32,736 nucleotides of DNA, taken from positions 1-32,736 of the forward strand of contig JAJECK010000087.1 of NCBI GenBank assembly GCA_022822085.1, given 5' to 3'. Below the pieces are notes generated by a model. That model made no database searches and was not told the DNA's origin. It worked only from the letters and a program-made list of their open reading frames with translations. The position numbers and the translations under genes were made by a program. The number at the start of each line of letters is the position of its first letter. Positions within the stretch are counted from its first letter, which is position 1. The DNA comes from Candidatus Poribacteria bacterium (lineage in GTDB: Bacteria > Poribacteria > WGA-4E > WGA-3G). Below are positions 22,451 to 30,504 of the stretch, piece by piece.

Positions 22451-24004
22451 ATGAAAAATGACGATGTTGAATTAGTTCACAACATTTTGTCCGGCGACGG
22501 TACAGCATTTAGTACCTTAGTCGAAAAATACCAAAAGAATGTTCACGCGATGGCGTGGCAGAGAATTGGGGACTTTCATATTGCCGAAGAAATTACCCAA
22601 GATGTCTTCCTACAGGCTTATGATAAACTCGCTACGCTAAAAGACCCGAATAAGTTTTCAAGATGGCTTTATGTAATTGCCAAACGGCGTTGTACACGCT
22701 GGCTCCAAAGAGAAAAGCCTACAATGCTATTATCTTTAGACGACACCGATGAAGCAACCTTAGATAAATCCGCTTTTGCACATTATGATGCAGAGCAGCG
22801 TGAGGAGAAAGCAGCAGAGCAGTACCGCGAAATTGTTGAAAATCTTTTGGAAAAACTACCTGAGAACCAACGTACAGTGGTGGTGCTCTATTACCTTCGC
22901 GAAATGACATCCGAAGCAATTAGCAAATTTCTGGGTGTCCCTATCAACACGATTAAGAGTAGACTCAGACGTGCACGACAACGTTTGAAGGAGGAAGAAT
23001 TGATGGTTTGTGAAACTCTTGGTAGCATCCAGCCGCCTATTGACTTAACCGATCAGATATTTTGTGATAGTATGGAATTCAAAGCGGACACACCATATTT
23101 TCAAGACGAGTGTCCAGAATATACAGGACCGCAAACCGTGAAAGCATTGATGCATGCCTTTGACACCGAGTTTGACCGTAGTATTGTAAAAATCACCGTG
23201 GGTATAAATGGAGGCAAATCAAGCAGTCTCACCATTAATGAGATAGATAAACGGTATCCACGGACAAAGTGGCTTCAACTGATTTTGGATAATGGACTTA
23301 CTATAGAAAACTTTATGCATTATGCATCATGTTTGTCTAAGCGGCATATTTTGGCTTTTTTAGAAGACAATCCAGACTTCCAAAAAGTAAATTTTTTCGG
23401 TATACCCGCTCAAGATGACTGGCACAAGTATAAAAAGACTTTTCTCAGTAGGATTATTGCTAATGAGAAAATAGTTAGAGAACAAGATAAACAGAGGCAA
23501 ATATTTTGTGATAGCATGGAATTCAATGCGGACACACCATATTTTCAAGACGAGTGTCCAGAGTATACAGGACCGCAAACCGTGAAAGCATTGATGCATG
23601 CCTTTGACACTGAGTTTGACCATAGTATTGCAAAAATCACCGTGGGTATAGTTGGAGGTAGATCAAGCAGTCTTGCACTTAATGAAATAGATAAACGGTA
23701 TCCACGGACAGAGTGGCTTCAACTGATTTTGGATAATGGACTTACCATAGAAAACTTTATGCATTATGCATCTTGTCTGTCTAAGCGGCATATTTTGGCT
23801 TTTTTAGAAGACAATCCAGACTTTCAAAAAGTAGATTTTTTCGGTATACCCGCTCAAGATGACTGGAACAAGTATAAAAAGACTTTTCTCAGTAAGATTA
23901 TAGCCAATGAGAAAATGGTTAGAAAACAAGATAAACAGAAGCATAAAGATGAGGTAACTGCAGACTCGGGCAACAGAATGACTGAGACAATACAATTAAC
24001 GTGA
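22451..24004 (+). CDS. ECF-type sigma factor with two tandem copies of an unknown C-terminal domain
   Basis: A 517-residue protein. Residues about 1-90 are sigma-70 region 2 (HIAEEITQDVFLQAYDKL, FSRWLYVIAKRR). Residues about 128-180 are region 4 (LPENQRTVVVLYYLREM, then the helix-turn-helix with INTIKSRLRRARQRL). From 203 it carries a 148-residue unit twice (203-350, 351-498), nearly identical, ending in a short polar tail. Conserved pieces are FCDSMEF, YTGPQTVKALM, KITVGI, RYPRT, WLQLILDNGLTIE and CLSKRHILAFLEDNPDF. The unit has no signal or membrane segment and is neither the SnoaL-like nor the TPR extension known from some ECF groups; I do not recognise it. ATG 22451 follows GGAGG. The frame opens upstream at a TTG (22436) that overlaps the ribosome-binding site. 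No anti-sigma gene adjoins; permease genes follow. Confidence 0.88.
   Translation: MKNDDVELVHNILSGDGTAFSTLVEKYQKNVHAMAWQRIGDFHIAEEITQDVFLQAYDKLATLKDPNKFSRWLYVIAKRRCTRWLQREKPTMLLSLDDTDEATLDKSAFAHYDAEQREEKAAEQYREIVENLLEKLPENQRTVVVLYYLREMTSEAISKFLGVPINTIKSRLRRARQRLKEEELMVCETLGSIQPPIDLTDQIFCDSMEFKADTPYFQDECPEYTGPQTVKALMHAFDTEFDRSIVKITVGINGGKSSSLTINEIDKRYPRTKWLQLILDNGLTIENFMHYASCLSKRHILAFLEDNPDFQKVNFFGIPAQDDWHKYKKTFLSRIIANEKIVREQDKQRQIFCDSMEFNADTPYFQDECPEYTGPQTVKALMHAFDTEFDHSIAKITVGIVGGRSSSLALNEIDKRYPRTEWLQLILDNGLTIENFMHYASCLSKRHILAFLEDNPDFQKVDFFGIPAQDDWNKYKKTFLSKIIANEKMVRKQDKQKHKDEVTADSGNRMTETIQLT
23057..23500 (+). repeat. Intragenic tandem repeat, unit 1 (444 bp)
   Basis: First unit of a 444-bp (148-codon) in-frame tandem duplication in the sigma-factor gene, beginning at the codon for Ile203. 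The equivalent single block in the second sigma gene begins near 31108. Confidence 0.9.
23501..23944 (+). repeat. Intragenic tandem repeat, unit 2 (444 bp)
   Basis: Second unit, aligned to the first without gaps. It differs by scattered substitutions, many of them silent, which indicates a recent duplication under selection to keep the protein. Confidence 0.9.
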
Positions 24005-24156
24005 GCTCGATAAAAGCAATTTTGGAAACTGTGCGGTTTCCTGCCCAAATGCCTTATGCGTATTCGTCGTTGATTCCCTAAGCATTTGTGCTACTGGCAG
24101 AACCCGTGTGATATTCTGCATTGGTTAGAAACTGCATTATCATTATCGCTGCAATC

Positions 24157-24165
24157 TGTTACAAT
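24157..24165 (+). promoter_or_regulatory. Possible extended -10 before the first permease
   Basis: TG-T-TACAAT in the gap between the sigma gene and the first permease. The DNA just after it (AATAGCA, then AAATACAGGTTTT) is conserved before the fifth permease at 31634-31660, though the -10 itself is weaker there. No -35 box is clear. Confidence 0.35.
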
Positions 24166-24230
24166 AGCATTCGAAAATACAGGTTTTATAAATCATGAGG
24201 CAGTTTTACTTGATATATGGAGAATGTTAA

Positions 24231-25640
24231 ATGTTACGAACACTAATTCGAAAAGAGATGATGCATCATATCCTGAGCGTTAGATTCATTGTCCTGCTGC
24301 TGATGTGTCTGTTACTTGTTCCACTTACCCTTTCTATCAATTATCAAAATTACCGTCAGAACCTCTTTGACTATCAAGAAGCGGTTAAACTGGCAAACAT
24401 TGAAGAAACCAAGGTAAACCCGACTGCGCCTCTGGAACCAGAGGTTGAGGTTTCCAAACTCTTCCTCAAACCGGCCCCGCTGAGTGTCTTTGTAAATGGA
24501 TTAGGGGACATACTCCCGAGCTACCTTGGCATGACTCGCAATGGTGTCACACAAGGCCCACCCGCACTGGCTTCCGCTTCACTCTCCTATTTGCTGGGAC
24601 ACCTTGACTTTCTTTTTCTTGTCGGCACTGTTTTTAGTCTGCTCGCGCTCTTGTTTACTTTTGATGCAGTTGCTGGGGAAAGAGAAGCAGGCACACTCCG
24701 GATAACTTTGGCGAACGCCCTCCCACGAGACCTATTTCTTTGGAGCAAATTGATCGGTGGTTACATCGTGTTTATCGTTCCATTTATTGTCTCATTCTTA
24801 TTTGGTTTGCTGTTGTTAGTCTCGCAAGGATTCCCGTTGGGCGAGTCGGAGATTTTTCCACGAGTCCTTAGTCTAACACTTGTTTCGTTGATCTACATCG
24901 CAGTCTTTTTCGCGATAGGTACAGTGATTACCACCTATTTAGACAATTCCAAAACAGCACTAATCGTTGCCTTTACCGTGTGGGTGTTTGCTGTTCTGAT
25001 TACGCCACGCGTTGGGTTTCTCGCAGCCAAACTTATCGCTCCAACACGAACTTCACAAAGCGTCTATATGGAAAAAACTGCAATGCGAGGGGATTTTGAG
25101 GCAGAAGTCGAAAAACAGCAAGGAAAGTTCATAGACGAGATAGCCTCTGTGGATGAAGATGGCATAATCAGAATAGATGGGGAAAGTGCGAAGAGAATTG
25201 ATGAGCGTATGAAACTTGTTGAGGAGGAATATCGACTGAGATTCCATAACCGATCGAATAAGCTTGACCGAGATTATAAACGTGAAACAGAGCAACAAGA
25301 ACAGGTAGCTCAGATGCTTTCCCGAATCACACCCACATCTTCCCTTATCTACCTCGCTACGAACTTAACGCAGACTGGGAAAGCAAAAAGAAGCAACTAT
25401 TTTCAAATGGGGGACCGCTATTATGATATGCTCCATACAGATTTGTTCAGCAAAATATCGAATCACGTTTTCAACAGAGCTATCTACCCAGGCGTGGTAG
25501 TAACACAACCGCCAGATTTAGAAACTTCAACCTTAGGCGACACATTCCGTGAATCCTTAGCGGATGTGCTGCTGCTCTGCTTCTTCGCAGTCGTGTTGAC
25601 AACAGTGGCATTCCTGAAATTTTTCCGCTCCGATATCTGA
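24231..25640 (+). CDS. ABC-2-like membrane permease, paralogue 1
   Basis: A 469-residue protein with six predicted helices: about 18-36, 126-146, 173-197, 211-235, 240-259 and 445-465. A short cytoplasmic start (LIRKEMMHHILSVRF) precedes helix 1. The motif FDAVAGEREAGTLRITL (144-160), after helix 2, is the cytoplasmic coupling segment typical of ABC-2 export permeases such as NosY and GldF. Two large soluble loops (37-125 and 260-444, the latter with coiled-coil-like charged helices) should lie outside the membrane. TGGAGA precedes ATG 24231. It follows the sigma gene by 226 bp. An ATPase subunit is expected for this family but is absent from the window. Substrate is unknown. Confidence 0.85.
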   Translation: MLRTLIRKEMMHHILSVRFIVLLLMCLLLVPLTLSINYQNYRQNLFDYQEAVKLANIEETKVNPTAPLEPEVEVSKLFLKPAPLSVFVNGLGDILPSYLGMTRNGVTQGPPALASASLSYLLGHLDFLFLVGTVFSLLALLFTFDAVAGEREAGTLRITLANALPRDLFLWSKLIGGYIVFIVPFIVSFLFGLLLLVSQGFPLGESEIFPRVLSLTLVSLIYIAVFFAIGTVITTYLDNSKTALIVAFTVWVFAVLITPRVGFLAAKLIAPTRTSQSVYMEKTAMRGDFEAEVEKQQGKFIDEIASVDEDGIIRIDGESAKRIDERMKLVEEEYRLRFHNRSNKLDRDYKRETEQQEQVAQMLSRITPTSSLIYLATNLTQTGKAKRSNYFQMGDRYYDMLHTDLFSKISNHVFNRAIYPGVVVTQPPDLETSTLGDTFRESLADVLLLCFFAVVLTTVAFLKFFRSDI

Positions 25641-25720
25641 CACAGCAAATTGTAATAAAACATAGCAATTTCAAAGTACATAATGCGCAATAGATGCAAC
25701 TTTTTTCGAATTCATTTGTA
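25641..25720 (+). repeat. Conserved 80-bp block after permease 1
   Basis: Directly after the permease 1 stop, this block matches 27216-27295 after permease 2 at 78 of 80 positions. It includes CAAATTG/CAATTTC inverted pieces and ends in a T-run before TTCATTTGTA. It is non-coding and precedes the next permease gene in both places. Confidence 0.85.
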
Positions 25721-25790
25721 ATAACTGTTGAAAACAACCATCGCATGAGATCACACAAATTAAACAAATGCAAAATAAAGGAAATTCAAC

Positions 25791-27215
25791 ATGTTAATGA
25801 CACTGATTCAAAAAGAGATGATGCATCATATCCTAAGCGTTCGGTTTGTCGCATTGCTTTTGATGTGTCTGCTGCTTGTTCCGCTTACCCTGCACATTAA
25901 TTATCGCAATTACCTCCAAAACCAGATAAATTACCAGGAATCAGTCAAACTTTCTGGATCAGAAGATGAGGAAAAGCCACCGGATGCCCCAGCTCCGGAC
26001 CTGGAAGTTTCTAAACTCTTTCTTGAACCGACGCCTTTAAGCGTGTTTGCGAAAGGTTTAGAGGAATCCCTTCCGAGTTATCTTGGCATGACACGCAATG
26101 GCGTAAAACAAGGTTCAACTTCAACCGCAGATGCCCCGCTCTCCTCCGCTTTGGGAAACCTTGATTTCCTGTTTGTCGTCAGTACTGTCTTTAGTTTGCT
26201 GGCATTATTGTTTACGTTTGATGCCGTTGCAGGCGAAAGAGAGGCAGGCACACTTCGGATTACCTTGGCAAACGCACTCTCCCGCGATCTGTTTTTGTGG
26301 AGCAAACTAATCGGCGGATACATTGTTTTCGTTGTTCCGTTCCTTGTATCTTTCCTCTTAGGTTTGCTCCTACTTGTATCACAAGGATACCCTTTAGGTG
26401 AGTCTGACATTTTCCTACGCGTGCTCAGTTTGACAATTGTTTCGTTGCTCTACATAGGTGTATTTTTTGCAATAGGAACAGTAATTTCTACCTATTTAGA
26501 AAATTCCAAAACAGCACTCATTGTCGCCTTTACAGTCTGGGTACTTGCAGTATTAATTACGCCACGCGTTGGATTTCTAACCGCTAAACTCATTGCACCG
26601 ACGCGTGCTGTGCAAAGTGTCTATATGGAAAAAACTGCAATCCACAATAATCTCAATGCAGAAAAGGATGCAATAGTCGTAAAAAAAATTATTGAAAGTT
26701 CTTTAGGTACTTCAATTGACTTTAATAAGGATGCTGCTAAAATCGCTGAAATCAGAGAACCGATTGATGCTGAATATAGACAGAAATTTCAGGAACAGGT
26801 TAAAAAAGTGGACCGTGAATATCAGCGTGAAAAAAAGCGGCAAGAATCGGTAGGAGAATCCATTTCACGAATCACACCGACATCTTCGCTCACATATCTT
26901 ATCATGAATTTAGCAGAGACCGGAAAAATAAAAAGAAACGCCTATTTTCAAACGGGCACTCGTTATTATACCCAGCTTGAAGAGGAATATTTTAGAGGAA
27001 TTTCAGACGATCAGTTTGCGACAATAATGCGATCCATACAATCCTTAGCAGATCGATCTTCAGAATCAAAGAAAATCGCTCCGCCGCCAGACATCACAAA
27101 AACCACTTTACCAGAAACTCTTCGTCACTCTGTCACAGATATACTCTTGCTCTGCTTCTTTGCAGTGGCGTTGACAACAGTGGCGTTCTTGAAATTCTTC
27201 CGTTCCGATATCTGA
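25791..27215 (+). CDS. ABC-2-like membrane permease, paralogue 2
   Basis: A 474-residue paralogue of the preceding gene with the same six-helix plan. It has LIQKEMMHHILSVRF before helix 1, FDAVAGEREAGTLRITL after helix 2, and the FLKFFRSDI end shared with paralogue 1. The transmembrane parts are strongly alike. The second outer loop (about 275-440) is the most divergent part, as expected if it contacts different ligands or partners. AAAGGA precedes ATG 25791. It lies 150 bp after paralogue 1 and is followed by the near-identical 80-bp non-coding block. It probably arose by tandem duplication, and the two may form a heterodimer; that is inference. Confidence 0.85.
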   Translation: MLMTLIQKEMMHHILSVRFVALLLMCLLLVPLTLHINYRNYLQNQINYQESVKLSGSEDEEKPPDAPAPDLEVSKLFLEPTPLSVFAKGLEESLPSYLGMTRNGVKQGSTSTADAPLSSALGNLDFLFVVSTVFSLLALLFTFDAVAGEREAGTLRITLANALSRDLFLWSKLIGGYIVFVVPFLVSFLLGLLLLVSQGYPLGESDIFLRVLSLTIVSLLYIGVFFAIGTVISTYLENSKTALIVAFTVWVLAVLITPRVGFLTAKLIAPTRAVQSVYMEKTAIHNNLNAEKDAIVVKKIIESSLGTSIDFNKDAAKIAEIREPIDAEYRQKFQEQVKKVDREYQREKKRQESVGESISRITPTSSLTYLIMNLAETGKIKRNAYFQTGTRYYTQLEEEYFRGISDDQFATIMRSIQSLADRSSESKKIAPPPDITKTTLPETLRHSVTDILLLCFFAVALTTVAFLKFFRSDI

Positions 27216-27295
27216 CACAGCAAATTGTAATAAAACATAACAATTTCAAAGTACATAATGCGCAATAGATGCAACTTTTTTCGGATTCATTTGTA
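27216..27295 (+). repeat. Conserved 80-bp block after permease 2
   Basis: Second copy of the block at 25641-25720, with two mismatches. It directly follows the permease 2 stop and precedes permease 3. Confidence 0.85.
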
Positions 27296-27379
27296 GTAGG
27301 TATTAAAACCTTCTATTCTAAGAAATCACACAAGTTAATCAGATGGAAAGAATAATGGTAAACTTGTTGAGAGGAAAAC

Positions 27380-28888
27380 ATGATGTTAACAACCCTCATT
27401 CGCCGAGAACTACTTGACAACCTAATGACATTCCGATTTGTAGTGGTGTTTATCATTATGTTGTTGCTTGTTGTTGTAAATACATCTGTGTTGATTAAGG
27501 ATTATGATCGCCGGTTAGCAAGTTATAATTCTGCTGTTAAATCGAATCACGATCAATTGCTAGGAACAAGAACCTATTCTAGTGGTAGTTTTGCTGTTGT
27601 CCGTCCACCTAATTTATTGAGTATATTCAATGCTGGCTTGGATAAACGGTTGAGTAACGAAATTTTTGTATCTTACAGTTTTGTGCCCACATTGTGGGAT
27701 GGTCAGGTGCATGGATCAACGAATCCACTTCTGAATCTCTTCTCATCGATTGATATTGTCTTTATCTTTGAAGTAGTTCTGAGCCTAATGTCACTTATTT
27801 TTGCTTACGATGCACTTGCGGGAGAACGTGAGCGCGGTACATTACGTCTTGTCCTAACACATCCGGTGAGTCGTGGTAAAATCTTATTGGCGAAATACAT
27901 TAGTGCAATGATATGTTTGCTGGTACCACTTTTGATAAGTCTTCTCTTGGTTGTGATTTTACTTACCACATCGACTATTGTATCACTAAAGGTTGATGAT
28001 TTTCTTCGTATTGGTGGCATTGTATTGAGTTCAATTGCGTATCTGTCGGCATTTTACTTCATAGGTATGTTGATTTCCGTAATAACTCGAAGAACAAGCA
28101 CTGCGTTAATGCTTGCGATGTTTGTCTGGGGGTTTTTGGTGTTGGTATATCCGAATGTGATTCTTGTTAGGATTACTCCTGCGCAGCCTTCCCAAGAGCG
28201 TCTGGCATCCGCTTTTAATCAAATTGAACAGATATGGGATGAATTCGAGAGAGAACGTAAGGACTTTCTTGCCAATGATCCTATCCCGGGAGAAGAGTCG
28301 CATTTCGGCATGCAAGGCGGCTCAGGTTTATTCGAGACATGGTATAAAGATAAGTCATCACTTCTATTCTCCTATGTTGCAGCTTCATACATAAATAAAC
28401 TTGATGATGAATTTGAACCTCAGGTGCCGCATGTTCAGAACTATTACCGTTTCATCATACCGAGGAAGATTGACGCTGCAGAACGAACATGGCTCGTGCG
28501 AAAACAGGCACTGGAATCTGTTTACTTTCGACCAGCGATAGTTGATCGTATCTTTTTGAGGCTTTCGCCAGTCGGGATGTATGATGCTGCGACGCAAGCG
28601 TGGGCAGGTACAGACTTGATCGGACTCAGAGATTTTTACGAAGCTACGCGAAAGTATCGAAGGACTGTGATTGACTATTTTTACGATAAAAACGCTTTTG
28701 AGGATCGCAAATGGTTTTCTCCTGACAAAGGGTCAGTGGATTGGAATAGTTTACCTCAGTTTTCTTTTCAGAGAAGTAGTGTGCATATAAATGCGATGCG
28801 AGCATTACCGGATTTACTCCTGCTGCTAATGATAAACGTTATTCTCTTTTTGGTAATATTTTCGGTTTTCCAAAAAAGTGAAGTATAG
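27380..28888 (+). CDS. ABC-2-like membrane permease, paralogue 3
   Basis: A 502-residue, more distant member of the same family: LIRRELLDNLMTFRF before helix 1, then YDALAGERERGTLRLVL after helix 2, four further central and C-terminal helices, and a large second outer loop (about 265-475) with EFERERKDF-type charged helices. The outer-loop sequences are unlike those of paralogues 1 and 2, but the coupling motif, helix order and loop sizes agree. GAGAGGA precedes ATG 27380; Met2 is an equivalent start. It lies 164 bp after paralogue 2 on the same strand. No nucleotide-binding domain is encoded. Substrate is unknown. Confidence 0.82.
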   Translation: MMLTTLIRRELLDNLMTFRFVVVFIIMLLLVVVNTSVLIKDYDRRLASYNSAVKSNHDQLLGTRTYSSGSFAVVRPPNLLSIFNAGLDKRLSNEIFVSYSFVPTLWDGQVHGSTNPLLNLFSSIDIVFIFEVVLSLMSLIFAYDALAGERERGTLRLVLTHPVSRGKILLAKYISAMICLLVPLLISLLLVVILLTTSTIVSLKVDDFLRIGGIVLSSIAYLSAFYFIGMLISVITRRTSTALMLAMFVWGFLVLVYPNVILVRITPAQPSQERLASAFNQIEQIWDEFERERKDFLANDPIPGEESHFGMQGGSGLFETWYKDKSSLLFSYVAASYINKLDDEFEPQVPHVQNYYRFIIPRKIDAAERTWLVRKQALESVYFRPAIVDRIFLRLSPVGMYDAATQAWAGTDLIGLRDFYEATRKYRRTVIDYFYDKNAFEDRKWFSPDKGSVDWNSLPQFSFQRSSVHINAMRALPDLLLLLMINVILFLVIFSVFQKSEV

Positions 28889-28892
28889 GGTA

Positions 28893-28971
28893 GCTGTCGG
28901 CTGTCAGCAGTCTATTGTTGACAAGAATAGGCTGTAACAAACAACTGAAAACTTATAACTGAGGACTGAGA
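28893..28971. repeat. GCTGTCGGCTGTCAGC spacer sequence
   Basis: The gap between permeases 3 and 4 begins with a short direct repeat of GCTGTC and ends with AACTGA/ACTGAGGACTGA-like repeats. Similar low-complexity spacers are, from memory, common in poribacterial and cyanobacterial genomes. There is one copy here. Confidence 0.4.
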
Positions 28972-28972
28972 T

Positions 28973-30379
28973 ATGATTTGGCATATTACAAAACGCGAAC
29001 TGTATGACAACCTTAATAGCCTACGATTTGCCCTTGCGACTGTGTTAATACTCGTGTTGATGTTGATTAATGCCGTTATCCATGTCCAGGAACATCCTGT
29101 GCGTATGCAGAAATATCATGATGCTACCACAAAATCTCTGAATACTTTAAAATCTCGGACAGATTTATTTAGCATTGCCCAAGAAGGACCAGGAAATCTT
29201 TACAAAAAGCCGTCTCCACTCTATTTTTGTGCAGAAGGAGGGGACATCTTTTTGTCAGATTATGCCTACGGCATACATAGGGTTCAGATCGCCAATAATT
29301 TAAGGGCTTTCTGGTCGTTGTATTATCCCGGCGCGTTTCCTAATATATTCAATATACGTCCGGATACTGTCAAAGTAGACTGGGGATTTGTAATCGGGTA
29401 TGTTCTGAGTCTGATAGCAATTCTGTTTACCTTTGATTCCATTTCCAGTGAACGTGAACGCGGTACGCTCCGATTGATGTTGTCTAATTCAGTGCCACGA
29501 CACACTGTATTGATTGGCAAATTTTTAGGGGCATTAGTAAGTATTAGCATTCCGTTTACTCTTGCGATATTGATGAATCTATTGGTAATTTCTACGTCCA
29601 GAGACATTGATCTTGGTGCAGATGTGTGGATACGTTTATGTATTATTTTCATTATTGCGATTTTGTACCTATGTCTGTTTATTGCGTTAGGATTGTTAGT
29701 TTCGTCATCTGTGCAGAACAGTGTTGCAAGCCTTGTGATACTCCTATTGACGTGGTGTGTTTTTGTCGTATTTGTACCGAGTACTCTCGCTTCCATTGCA
29801 AGTGGTTTCTCAAACCCAATGACTTATGATGAATACTTCAAACGCCGAAACCAAAACATAAAAACCCTCAAGGAAGAATACGTTGCTCTTTTGCAAGAGA
29901 CGCGTGGGTTGCCAGATAAAAAGATACAGATAGATAGTGAGTATGTCGCCAAAGGCACTGAACAAGAGGAACGTTTATCTCAAGAACAGCTAACACAACA
30001 GATTGCCCAAATTGAATTGGCACGTTCCGTCACCCGTATCTCACCAGTTACGCTTATCCAGCATCTTCTTGAGGTTTTTGCCGGAACAGGGTTTGAACGG
30101 CATCAACAATTTTTGGAGAATGTGCAACGTTACGCTCGTGAATACCGAGAATTCGTCACGGATATGGATAGAGCAGATCCCGATAGTCTCCATATTATTG
30201 GGGTTCGTGAGGGAATGTCGAAGAAGCCTATCAGCCCAGAATCAATTCCGGCTTTTGAAGACGAATTTAGTCTCAATCATGATTTCAACGATGCAGCTAT
30301 TGATTTGTATTTGTTGATTCTGTTTTTTGTTGTTCTTATGTCAGGAACTTATCTAAGGTTTATATCCATTGAGATTTAA
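28973..30379 (+). CDS. ABC-2-like membrane permease, paralogue 4
   Basis: A 468-residue member of the permease series. ITKRELYDNLNSLRF precedes helix 1, FDSISSERERGTLRLML follows helix 2, and the last helix ends YLRFISIEI. The first outer loop is about 90 residues, the second about 170 with a Gln/Glu-rich helical stretch. It is closest in its N-terminal motif to paralogue 3. GAGGA lies 9 nt before ATG 28973. It is followed by a small hairpin and then the promoter of the second sigma gene, so the first transcription block probably ends here. Confidence 0.82.
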   Translation: MIWHITKRELYDNLNSLRFALATVLILVLMLINAVIHVQEHPVRMQKYHDATTKSLNTLKSRTDLFSIAQEGPGNLYKKPSPLYFCAEGGDIFLSDYAYGIHRVQIANNLRAFWSLYYPGAFPNIFNIRPDTVKVDWGFVIGYVLSLIAILFTFDSISSERERGTLRLMLSNSVPRHTVLIGKFLGALVSISIPFTLAILMNLLVISTSRDIDLGADVWIRLCIIFIIAILYLCLFIALGLLVSSSVQNSVASLVILLLTWCVFVVFVPSTLASIASGFSNPMTYDEYFKRRNQNIKTLKEEYVALLQETRGLPDKKIQIDSEYVAKGTEQEERLSQEQLTQQIAQIELARSVTRISPVTLIQHLLEVFAGTGFERHQQFLENVQRYAREYREFVTDMDRADPDSLHIIGVREGMSKKPISPESIPAFEDEFSLNHDFNDAAIDLYLLILFFVVLMSGTYLRFISIEI

Positions 30380-30393
30380 TCATGATAGACAAT

Positions 30394-30409
30394 GAAAACT
30401 GAAGTTTTC
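30394..30409 (+). terminator. Small hairpin after permease 4
   Basis: GAAAAC-TGAA-GTTTTC, a perfect 6-bp stem with a four-base loop, 15 bp after the stop. It has only a weak T-rich tail, so termination is uncertain. Confidence 0.35.
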
Positions 30410-30447
30410 TTCTATGATTCTACATTTTTTTCAAGCTATGCAACATT

Positions 30448-30475
30448 TTCACCTGAATATTGTATCATGTATAGT
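30448..30475 (+). promoter_or_regulatory. Promoter of the second sigma-factor gene
   Basis: TTCACC (30448-30453), a 16-bp spacer and TATAGT (30470-30475), matching the first sigma gene's promoter in both boxes, spacing and the spacer core TTGTATCATG. The agreement extends upstream through TATGCA. Confidence 0.6.
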
Positions 30476-30504
30476 CAAAAGTACATTTGTTGTGGAGAAC
30501 TATG

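Noticed and set aside
29323-29796. 157-codon minus-strand frame inside permease 4
   Set aside because: Antisense to the coupling motif and helices of a conserved permease. Its sequence is what the reverse frame of such helices gives.
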